A program made the position numbers and the translations under genes. A model generated the notes under the pieces. It was not told the DNA's origin. It worked only from the letters and a program-made list of their open reading frames with translations, and did not search any database. From Dysgonamonadaceae bacterium (GTDB taxonomy: Bacteria > Bacteroidota > Bacteroidia > Bacteroidales > Azobacteroidaceae): 5,862 bases of DNA. The stretch is taken from positions 1 through 5,862 of the forward strand of contig JAITCT010000339.1 of the NCBI GenBank assembly GCA_031282925.1, written 5' to 3'. Positions within the stretch are counted from its first letter, which is position 1. Every line of letters begins with the position of its first letter. This document shows, in pieces, positions 1-5,191 of this stretch.

Positions 1-4
1 TGTT

Positions 5-148
5 GGTAGAAAATACAGGTTGCCACATCTCCCGCCGTCCCGTCAGGGACGGAATGAGGGTATGAAAGAGAAAATCGCACCCTGTTTCCGGCAACACATT
101 CCGTCCCTGACGGGACGGCAGGATGAATTGTGCAGGATATTTTCTACC
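5..148. repeat. Nested inverted-repeat element (MITE- or REP-pair-like)
   Basis: The outer arms are 11 bp and perfect: GGTAGAAAATA at 5-15 against TATTTTCTACC at 138-148. Inside them is a perfect 23-bp inverted repeat, 34-56 against 97-119. Each inner arm is itself self-complementary: CCGTCCC, loop TGAC, GGGACGG at 101-118. No ORF lies inside and I see no target-site duplication at the outer ends. The architecture fits a non-autonomous palindromic element or a pair of REP-like hairpins in opposite orientation. The mobilising enzyme is not in the window. Confidence 0.7.
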
Positions 149-154
149 CCCATA

Positions 155-172
155 TTGTGCCTGACGGCACAA
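155..172. repeat. Small hairpin with TGAC loop
   Basis: TTGTGCC at 155-161 and GGCACAA at 166-172 form a perfect 7-bp stem around the loop TGAC. The loop and stem length match the self-complementary arms of the element just upstream (101-118), although the stem sequence differs. No T-run follows, so it does not look like an intrinsic terminator. Confidence 0.5.
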
Positions 173-261
173 CGGCCATGAATTAACAGTTTCTTCGTGT
201 TTTTGTGCCTTCATGTTTCCAAAAAATGCTCCGGAACGGTGTTTTTGTGCGATGCAGGAGT

Positions 262-275
262 TTTGTTGCAACAAA
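262..275. repeat. 14-bp perfect palindrome
   Basis: TTTGTTGCAACAAA is a perfect palindrome with no spacer. A related core, TTGTCGCAACAAA, occurs at 475-486, on the other side of the large GTAGGGG inverted repeat. It could be an operator or repeat debris; no gene starts nearby to support an operator. Confidence 0.45.
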
Positions 276-326
276 TGGCATTGATTTTCAGTGGATTGAG
301 AATGGAAAATTACCGCAGCCGTCATT

Positions 327-435
327 GTAGGGGCGCACCCACGTGTGCGCCCTGACTATCGGGGGAGGCGCCGTCCTGACCATCAGGGGGCGCCGCCCTG
401 AATCATCGGGGGCGCACACATGGGTGCGCCCCTAC
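327..435. repeat. Large GC-rich inverted repeat (GTAGGGGCGCACCC type)
   Basis: The left arm 327-352 and right arm 410-435 are complementary over 26 bp with a single mismatch (position 342 against 420). Both begin, read inward, with GTAGGGGCGCACCC. The 57-nt interior is not random: it belongs to three tandem units listed separately. It looks like a dispersed palindromic repeat; I recall similar GTAGGGGCG(C/A)-type repeats in Bacteroidota and other bacterial genomes, but cannot check copy number here. Confidence 0.75.
351..418. repeat. Three degenerate 22-24 bp tandem units inside the palindrome
   Basis: The units are 351-374, 375-396 and 397-418. Each starts CCTGA, continues with an ATC or TATC and a run of G, and ends with GCGCC or GCGCAC. 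Unit 3 runs into the right arm of the inverted repeat and unit 1 starts in the left arm, so tandem duplication and palindrome overlap. There are no unique spacers, which rules out a CRISPR array. Confidence 0.6.
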
Positions 436-456
436 GCGTCTATCCTGACAGAATAA

Positions 457-483
457 TTGCGACAATGTAGAACCTTGTCGCAA
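457..483. repeat. 9-bp stem-loop
   Basis: TTGCGACAA at 457-465 is perfectly complementary to TTGTCGCAA at 475-483, with a 9-nt spacer. No T-run follows. It is one more palindrome of the upstream cluster; no specific function can be assigned. Confidence 0.45.
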
Positions 484-589
484 CAAAGGAGCGGATACAT
501 TCATTTTCTACCGAACGGTGCATTTCTGCAGGATGCCGGTTTCATGTTCATCAACGTACATGCCTGAAAAACAGCACCTCAAAAAAAAA

Positions 590-607
590 TTAACCGAATT
601 AACCGAA
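590..607. promoter_or_regulatory. Tandem TTAACCGAA direct repeat upstream of the promoter
   Basis: TTAACCGAA occurs twice in immediate succession (590-598 and 599-607), just upstream of the -33 element of the promoter for the PdxA-family gene. Placement and spacing, near one helical turn, would suit a regulator binding site or an AT-rich upstream element. This is inferred from position only. Confidence 0.35.
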
Positions 608-608
608 A

Positions 609-640
609 ATTGTAAAACTTAGTGAAAAACCGTATCTTTG
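609..640 (+). promoter_or_regulatory. Bacteroidota-type promoter for the PdxA-family gene
   Basis: TATCTTTG at 633-640 matches the Bacteroides -7 consensus TAnnTTTG exactly. ATTG at 609-612, 20 nt upstream, is a good match to the -33 TTTG element. Transcription would start around 646-648, giving a leader of about 25 nt ending in an A-rich stretch before the ATG at 672. This promoter is the strongest in the window and may drive the downstream genes too. Confidence 0.7.
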
Positions 641-671
641 CAACCGGTTTTTTGACAAAAAAAATTAAGGT

Positions 672-1730
672 ATGAGCGATAAATTAATAAAAGTAGGGAT
701 TAGTCAGGGCGATATTAACGGCGTCTCTTACGAGTTGATTATTAAAACATTTGAAGACGTCGGGATTTTCGAGTTCTGCATACCCGTGCTTTACGGCTCG
801 ACCAAAGCATTGGCCTACCACCGGAAAGCGATGGAACTTCCTTCCGTCAATGTCAATGTGATTCGTCATGCCGGGGAAGCGGGAATCAACCGTTTGAATA
901 TTGTGAATTGCGGAAATGAAGAGCTTGCCGTTGACTTTTCTCAAACAAACCCGGAAGCCGAATCCCTGGCGGAGCAATCGCTGCAAAAGGCGTTAAGCGA
1001 CCTCAAAGCCGGCCTGATTGATGTGCTGGTACTTGCGCCGTCCAATGTGGATGAAACCCGGATCCTGTCGGAACAATTGGGTCATACGCCTCTGAAAATT
1101 TTAATTCACAACAGTTTCCGGGTGGCCTTGGCAAGCGATAAAATTCCTTTGGCAAATGTTTCTTCCCAATTGTCAATCAATATGCTTGTGGATAAAATCA
1201 AGGCTTTGCACGCTTCCTTAATCCGTGATTTTACGGTTACGTTCCCGCGGATAGCGGTGCTGTCTTTCAATCCGGGCATGGGTATTCGGGAGCGGAAAGA
1301 GGGTAGGGAAGAGGCGGAAATCATTATCCCGGCAATCAAAGCAGCCGATGAAAGCCGGATTGTTTGTTTCGGGCCGTATGCCGGCGACGAGTTTTTTGCC
1401 TGCGGCGATTTTGCGAAATTTGATGCGGTGCTTGCCCTCTACCATGACCAGGGAGCGATTCCATTCCGTAGCATATCGTTCGATGAAGGCGTATGTTATT
1501 TTGCCGGATTGCCTTTTGTGGCGGCGGCTCCAGGTCATGGCGTTTCCTACGGCAAAGCAGGCAGGAATGAGAGTTCCGAAATGTCGTTCCGGAATGCGCT
1601 CTATTTGGCAATTGATGTTTTTCAAAACAGGAAACTTGATAAGGAAATTCATGCTAATCCATTGAAAAAGCAATATTTTGAAAAAGGTTCCGATAACGAA
1701 AAGTTGGACTTGACAAAAGATGAAGAATAA
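672..1730 (+). CDS. pdxA: PdxA-family protein, probable divergent 4-hydroxythreonine-4-phosphate dehydrogenase or pseudoenzyme
   Basis: Classical PdxA is a soluble homodimer that oxidises 4-phosphohydroxy-L-threonine with NAD+ in vitamin B6 synthesis and needs a divalent metal held by three histidines. This 352-residue protein, a little longer than E. coli PdxA (329), aligns along its length: GISQGDINGVSYE near residue 9 (Bacteroidales GITxGDINGxGYE), GHT at 137-139, YHDQG at 257-261, and a PGHG motif with His289 where others have a TSPxHGTA-like motif. The tail HANPLKKQYFEK is also typical of Bacteroidales PdxA. However, the first metal His (E. coli H166, in RVALATTHLPL) is Lys157 here (RVALASDKIPL), and the second (H211, in LNPHAG) is Gly202 (FNPGMG); only His258 remains. 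The segment around GHT also looks about a dozen residues short. Normal B6 activity is therefore doubtful, though the frame is intact. The ATG at 672 follows the promoter and an AAGG-containing leader. E. coli and Bacteroidales comparisons are from memory. Confidence 0.85.
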   Translation: MSDKLIKVGISQGDINGVSYELIIKTFEDVGIFEFCIPVLYGSTKALAYHRKAMELPSVNVNVIRHAGEAGINRLNIVNCGNEELAVDFSQTNPEAESLAEQSLQKALSDLKAGLIDVLVLAPSNVDETRILSEQLGHTPLKILIHNSFRVALASDKIPLANVSSQLSINMLVDKIKALHASLIRDFTVTFPRIAVLSFNPGMGIRERKEGREEAEIIIPAIKAADESRIVCFGPYAGDEFFACGDFAKFDAVLALYHDQGAIPFRSISFDEGVCYFAGLPFVAAAPGHGVSYGKAGRNESSEMSFRNALYLAIDVFQNRKLDKEIHANPLKKQYFEKGSDNEKLDLTKDEE

Positions 1731-1741
1731 AAAAGGTATCA

Positions 1742-1835
1742 TTCAAATTGCCGCATTGCGGCTGAGAAGCCTGTCATTCCCGCCTGCGCGGGAAACAACG
1801 TTCGGCGGAGCCAGTGACAGGCGCGGCAATTTGAA
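1742..1835. repeat. Nested palindromic repeat, copy 1
   Basis: Three levels of pairing are visible. The outer arms 1742-1754 and 1823-1835 are perfectly complementary over 13 bp (core AAATTGCCGC). A second pair, GCCTGTCA at 1769-1776 and TGACAGGC at 1815-1822, abuts the right outer arm. Inside, TTCCCGC at 1777-1783 pairs with GCGGGAA at 1788-1794 around the loop CTGC. A 15-nt segment (1769-1783) recurs exactly at 5054-5068 downstream. No T-run follows the hairpin, so termination is not obvious; transcription from the upstream promoter could continue into the next gene, with the folded RNA possibly modulating it. Confidence 0.7.
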
Positions 1836-1859
1836 ATGCCCGAATAAAAACTACTTAGA

Positions 1860-3413
1860 ATGAACTACGCAATCATTGCTGCAGGGGAAGGTTCCCGTTT
1901 GGTAAAAGAAGGAATCCAAATCCCCAAACCCCTGGTTAAACTTCATGATAGTACATTGATTGACAGGCTTATAAATATTTTCCTGAAAAATAAGGCTACT
2001 TCCGTTTCCATCATTATCAATGAAGAAATGAAAGAGGTGCAGGAACATATCGAAAAGATAAACATGAGCATACCGTTTCATATCGTAATAAAGTCAACGC
2101 CGGGGTCCATGCACAGTTTTTATGAATTAAGCAGATATCTGCAAACGGGGAAATTCTGCCTGACAACCGTAGATACGATTTTCAAAGAAGAGGAGTTTTC
2201 AAATTTTATCCGCACCTTTGAGCAAGATACCGTGAATGACGGAGTAATGGCTGTTACTTCGTATATTGATGATGAAAAACCGTTGTATATTTCTGTGGAT
2301 GAACATACAATGATGATAAAAGATTTTCTGGACAAGCCTGCCAATGATGAAAAATACGTTTCCGGCGGAATTTACGGCTTGACTCCAAAATCCATTCCTG
2401 TTTTGTATAAATGCTTGGAAAACGGCATGTTGCGTATGCGCCACTATCAGCGCCAGTTGATTGCCGACGGGCTGATACTGAAAGCCTTCCCGTTTGATAA
2501 AATCGTGGATGTGGACCATGCGGAGGACGTCAAAAAGGCAGAAGATTTCCTGTGTGAACCGCCTAAACTTCAAATCGCGGCTATACGCCGGGGAAGCCAA
2601 TATTCGCCCAATCATATCGGGAACGATGCCGCTATTTTCAATCTGACAATTGACTGCCTGCAAAAAAAAGACTGTGAGGTAACAACTTACTCCGAGCGGG
2701 AATTTCAGGATGCGGATATGGATTTTCCAGTCATTTTTAATATGGCCAGGGATACCCGCACAATCTCGAAATTGCGGGAATTGGAAGCTGAAGGGCGAAA
2801 AGTCATTAATTCGGCTGCCGGGATAAGTAACTGTACGCGGGTGAAAATGACCCGGCTTTTGCTTGACAACCGGATACCTTATCCGAAAAGCCTGATAGTT
2901 TCGACTAACGAGCCTTTGCCGGAATCGGCGCTTACACTCGGCGATTTTTGTTGGGTGAAGCGGGGGGATTCTCATGCTATTCATTATGAAGATGTTGCTT
3001 ATGCAAGAAACGGTAAGGAAGCCGAAAATATCCTCAATGAATTTGCTTTGCGCGGCATTTCGTCGGCTGTTTTGAACGAACATCTGAAAGGAGACCTTGT
3101 CAAGTTTTACGGCGTTAAAAACACGGATTTTTTTTACTGGTTTTATCCGAATGATTTGAATCACAGCAAATTCGGATTGGAAGCAATCAACGGAAAAGCA
3201 AAAGGAATACCGTTTGATTTGGCCTGTCTCAAAGAAATTTGTACGAAAGCGGCGGAAATTTTAGATATATATATATACGGCGGCGACTGCGTGGTTGACC
3301 CGTCGGGTAATATTTTTATTATTGATTTTAACGATTGGCCGAGTTTTGCACCTTGCAGGTCGGACGCCGCACCTTATATAGCGCAATGTATTTATGAGTT
3401 TGCAACAAAATAA
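1860..3413 (+). CDS. Bifunctional nucleotidyltransferase / ATP-grasp protein, putative inositol-lipid cluster enzyme
   Basis: The 517-residue protein has two domains. Residues 1-235 resemble sugar-phosphate nucleotidyltransferases: AAGEGSRL at 7-14, PKPLVK at 22-27, an Asp in TTVDTIF (Asp105), and VDVDHAEDVKKAE at 216-228, as at the end of many such domains. Members transfer a nucleotidyl group from CTP or another NTP to a phosphorylated sugar or polyol; here inositol phosphate to CDP-inositol is an inference from context. Residues about 238-517 resemble an ATP-grasp ligase of the RimK/glutathione-synthetase type: NSAAGISNCTRVK at 317-329, WVKRGD with Lys368, NEHLKGD at 406-412, and GGDCVVD...IIDFNDWPSF at 474-496, whose Asp476, Asp489 and Asn491 fit the usual metal-binding C-terminal motif. 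ATP-grasp enzymes usually join a carboxylate to an amine or thiol through an acyl phosphate; the substrate here is unknown. No membrane segment or signal peptide is seen. The ATG at 1860 follows an A-rich leader without a Shine-Dalgarno sequence. Its end overlaps the next gene by 20 nt. Confidence 0.82.
   Translation: MNYAIIAAGEGSRLVKEGIQIPKPLVKLHDSTLIDRLINIFLKNKATSVSIIINEEMKEVQEHIEKINMSIPFHIVIKSTPGSMHSFYELSRYLQTGKFCLTTVDTIFKEEEFSNFIRTFEQDTVNDGVMAVTSYIDDEKPLYISVDEHTMMIKDFLDKPANDEKYVSGGIYGLTPKSIPVLYKCLENGMLRMRHYQRQLIADGLILKAFPFDKIVDVDHAEDVKKAEDFLCEPPKLQIAAIRRGSQYSPNHIGNDAAIFNLTIDCLQKKDCEVTTYSEREFQDADMDFPVIFNMARDTRTISKLRELEAEGRKVINSAAGISNCTRVKMTRLLLDNRIPYPKSLIVSTNEPLPESALTLGDFCWVKRGDSHAIHYEDVAYARNGKEAENILNEFALRGISSAVLNEHLKGDLVKFYGVKNTDFFYWFYPNDLNHSKFGLEAINGKAKGIPFDLACLKEICTKAAEILDIYIYGGDCVVDPSGNIFIIDFNDWPSFAPCRSDAAPYIAQCIYEFATK
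3265..3277. repeat. AT dinucleotide tract inside the nucleotidyltransferase/ATP-grasp gene
   Basis: Thirteen alternating A/T bases encode Ile-Tyr-Ile-Tyr at residues 470-473, just before the C-terminal ATP-grasp metal motif. Gain or loss of one dinucleotide would shift the frame and remove that motif. A similar tract lies in the next gene at 4240-4250. Confidence 0.5.
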
Positions 3414-5019
3414 ACCGACATTGGAATCGACATTGAAATCTGTTGATACGGAGGAATTTATCGACATCCGGTTTTACCGTCCGATTGGTTATCGCTGGGC
3501 TTTGCTTTTCAACCGTTTGGGCATAACGCCCAATCAGGTTACCATTGCATCCATTTTTATTGGAGTTGCAGCGGGCGTTTGTTTCTTTTTCAATTCCTTT
3601 GAGATTAATCTTTTAGGCGTTTTCCTGTTGATTTGGGCTAATTCTTACGACAGCGCCGACGGGCAGTTAGCCCGGATGACCGGTCAAAAAACCGAATTAG
3701 GACGAATATTGGACGGCGCTTGCGGCGATTTTTGGTTTATTTCGATTTATTTCGCAATTATTTTTCGTTTGTGGCCGGTTTGGGGATTTTGGATTGTGCC
3801 TTTAACGCTTATTGCCGCTTATTATCATAGCAGGCAGGCTGCGATAGCCGATTATTACCGGAATGTTTATCTCCTGTTTTTAAAGGGTAAAAAGGGAAGC
3901 GAATGGGATAATTCTGTGGATTTGCGTAAAAAATACGCTGTAATCAGTTGGAAAAAGAAACCTTTGGTGAAATTATTCGAAAAAATCTATCTCATTTATA
4001 CAGGAGAACAGGAAAAATTGACGCCCCATCTTCAGAAAATGAGGCAGATGATCAACGATAAATACGGAGGAGAAGCACCGGAGCAGTTTCGGAAAGATTT
4101 TATGAAAAAAACTTTTCCGCTGTTGAAATATACCAATATGCTTTCCTTCAATTTGCGTTCCATCGTCTTGTTTATCTGCGTACTTTCCAATTTCCTTTGG
4201 GTTTATCTCGTGTTTGAAATCACCGTTTTGAATGTTATGTATATATATATGGTATCAAAACATGAGAAAACATGTAAAGACTGCGGGCTTTCGCTACAGT
4301 TCGCCCGCAATGACGGGTTATCGGTTAAAGGTATTATTTTTGATTACGGCGCTACGATTGACAGTAACGGAAAACATTGGGCGGAAGTGCTTTGGGATGC
4401 TTACCTTGCGAACGGCGTACCGGTAAGCAAACCGCAGTTCAAGGACGCTTATGTGTACGGCGAAAGGTATTTGGCCACGCATCCGGCGATCCTTCCGGAC
4501 GACGATTTCAAAAATGTCCTTTTGAAGAAGACCGGATTGCAGTTGCAATGGTTAAAAGACGCGGGATTTTTACCTGCAAATTATAATTCTTTGGAATATT
4601 CGTTGGCTATTTCAAATCAATGTTATAACTTTGCCGTCTCTGTTTTAAACAATGCGAAACCTGTTTTGGAAGATTTGGCAACGCGGCATCCTTTGGTCTT
4701 GGTTTCCAATTTTTACGGAAATATGGAAACTGTTTTAAAAAAATTTGGAATACGAAGTTATTTTGGAGCAATCATAGAATCGTCGGTTGTGGGTATTCGC
4801 AAACCCGATCCCGCTATCTTTGCTTTAGGGGTAAAAAGTTTGGGTATGAAACCTGAAGAAGTGGTTGTGATTGGTGATTCGTATAGAAAAGATATTTTTC
4901 CTGCGAAGCAAACCGGTTGCCGGACGATTTGGCTGAAAGGCGCGGACTGGGATGGCGACGAGCAGGGAACTGCGGATTTTATTATCACGGATTTCAGGGA
5001 ACTGGAAACGTTGTTGTAA
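3394..5019 (+). CDS. CDP-alcohol phosphatidyltransferase fused to HAD-family phosphatase
   Basis: The 541-residue protein has an integral membrane N-terminal half and a soluble C-terminal half. Hydrophobic segments are seen near 48-68, 71-84, 113-129, 130-147, 254-273 and 274-288. The CDP-alcohol phosphotransferase motif starts at Asp86: DSADGQLAR (86-94), eight residues, Gly103, RIL, Asp107. The fourth Asp, normally four residues after the third, is Gly111 here, with Asp112 next to it. This family transfers a phosphoalcohol from a CDP-activated donor; phosphatidylinositol or phosphatidylinositol-phosphate synthesis is inferred from the inositol-phosphate synthase next door. Residues 311-541 form a HAD domain: FDYGATID (nucleophile Asp317, Gly319 at the usual acid/base Asp), Ser438 in VSN, Lys470 in RKPDP, and GDSYRKD at 494-500. 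It may dephosphorylate inositol phosphate before lipid attachment, or the lipid product after it. The linker 297-310 is encoded by a palindrome. The start at 3394 lies inside the previous gene's end, giving a 20-nt overlap that suggests translational coupling. Confidence 0.88.
   Translation: MSLQQNKPTLESTLKSVDTEEFIDIRFYRPIGYRWALLFNRLGITPNQVTIASIFIGVAAGVCFFFNSFEINLLGVFLLIWANSYDSADGQLARMTGQKTELGRILDGACGDFWFISIYFAIIFRLWPVWGFWIVPLTLIAAYYHSRQAAIADYYRNVYLLFLKGKKGSEWDNSVDLRKKYAVISWKKKPLVKLFEKIYLIYTGEQEKLTPHLQKMRQMINDKYGGEAPEQFRKDFMKKTFPLLKYTNMLSFNLRSIVLFICVLSNFLWVYLVFEITVLNVMYIYMVSKHEKTCKDCGLSLQFARNDGLSVKGIIFDYGATIDSNGKHWAEVLWDAYLANGVPVSKPQFKDAYVYGERYLATHPAILPDDDFKNVLLKKTGLQLQWLKDAGFLPANYNSLEYSLAISNQCYNFAVSVLNNAKPVLEDLATRHPLVLVSNFYGNMETVLKKFGIRSYFGAIIESSVVGIRKPDPAIFALGVKSLGMKPEEVVVIGDSYRKDIFPAKQTGCRTIWLKGADWDGDEQGTADFIITDFRELETLL
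4240..4250. repeat. AT dinucleotide tract inside the transferase/HAD fusion gene
   Basis: Eleven alternating T/A bases encode Tyr-Ile-Tyr and part of the next Met (residues 283-286), at the end of the last predicted membrane segment and just before the HAD domain. A frameshift here would leave the membrane transferase almost complete but drop the phosphatase. Confidence 0.5.
4282..4309. repeat. In-frame palindrome at the domain junction
   Basis: TGCGGGC at 4282-4288 pairs perfectly with GCCCGCA at 4303-4309 around a 14-nt loop. It is read through in frame as linker residues 297-306 and is followed by AATGACGGG. Its CGGGCTTTCG...CGCCCG...AATGAC layout resembles, in reverse orientation, the intergenic hairpin at 5058-5080 (GTCATTCCCGCGAAAGCGGGAAT), but identity is only partial. 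The HAD domain begins immediately after it at VKGIIFDYG, as a stand-alone HAD protein would near its start. Confidence 0.55.
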
Positions 5020-5040
5020 TAATAAAAAAGTGAATGTATT

Positions 5041-5120
5041 GCAAATTGTTGCGGCCTGTCATTCCCGCGAAAGCGGGAATCTCACGTCAAATGAGAGAAT
5101 TCTCGCCTGCGCGGGAATGA
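5041..5120. repeat. Nested palindromic repeat, copy 2 (REPIN-like hairpin pair)
   Basis: The first hairpin is ATTCCCGC at 5061-5068, loop GAAA, GCGGGAAT at 5073-5080 (8-bp perfect stem). The second is TTCTCGC at 5100-5106, loop CTGC, GCGGGAA at 5111-5117, with one G-T pair. The outer arms also pair with each other: TCATTCCCGC at 5059-5068 with GCGGGAATGA at 5111-5120, perfect over 10 bp. A 10-bp palindrome GAGAATTCTC sits between at 5095-5104. The left flank (AAATTG, TTGCGGC, then CTGTCATTCCCGC) repeats the left side of the copy at 1742-1835. Neither hairpin is followed by a T-run. Confidence 0.7.
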
Positions 5121-5125
5121 TATAA

Positions 5126-5154
5126 TTGAAATTAAACGGTGATTGATAATTTTT
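5126..5154 (+). promoter_or_regulatory. Possible weak Bacteroidota-type promoter for the inositol-phosphate synthase gene
   Basis: TAATTTTT at 5147-5154 matches TAnnTTTG at all but the last base, and TTG at 5126-5128 lies 18 nt upstream. A start near 5160 would give a leader of about 30 nt rich in A. In this AT-rich gap such a match can arise by chance, so co-transcription with the upstream gene remains possible. Confidence 0.3.
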
Positions 5155-5191
5155 CAACCACACAAAATAAATTGTTAAAAATAGAATAGGT

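Larger units (their letters stand above)
1..590. other. Gene-free, repeat-rich region
   Basis: No convincing coding region is present on either strand; I saw no conserved protein motif and no tRNA or rRNA signature. The stretch is dominated by palindromes, listed separately: a nested inverted repeat at 5-148, a TGAC-loop hairpin at 155-172, a 14-bp perfect palindrome at 262-275, a large inverted repeat at 327-435 enclosing three tandem units, and a 9-bp stem at 457-483. The motif TATTTTCTACC ends the first element at 138-148 and recurs in slightly shortened form (ATTTTCTACC) at 503-512. The phrase AACGGTG followed by a TGC/GCAGG-like stretch occurs near 234 and 514, so the region may have grown by repeated insertion and decay of small non-coding elements. 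Confidence 0.7.

Noticed and set aside
351..418. Short CRISPR-like repeat array
   Set aside because: The units are directly abutting and degenerate with no unique spacers, and no cas gene is in view.
1218..1742. Antisense open frame of 174 codons over the PdxA-family gene
   Set aside because: It is opposite a well-supported gene, has low-complexity composition and no recognisable motif.
1777..1794. Hairpin as intrinsic terminator after the PdxA-family gene
   Set aside because: The stem is good but no T-run follows, and the same core recurs at 5054-5068, so a repeat element explains it better.
2199..3164. Long antisense open frame (321 codons) opposite the nucleotidyltransferase/ATP-grasp gene
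   Set aside because: It lies wholly inside a gene with clear conserved motifs, and its translation shows no recognisable domain; it is a shadow frame.
4232..4586. Possibility that the transferase/HAD fusion is a frameshift or assembly artefact
   Set aside because: The frame is continuous through the junction, with no homopolymer at the join, and the linker is read in frame; reads would settle it, but nothing in the sequence suggests an error.
5061..5080. Hairpin as terminator after the transferase/HAD gene
   Set aside because: It is followed by CTCACG rather than a T-run and belongs to a larger hairpin pair.
5061..5120. Neisserial dRS3-like repeats (ATTCCC...GGGAAT)
   Set aside because: The ATTCCC-N8-GGGAAT layout matches, but the genes and promoter point to Bacteroidota; the short palindrome is likely a convergent or generic REP-like form.
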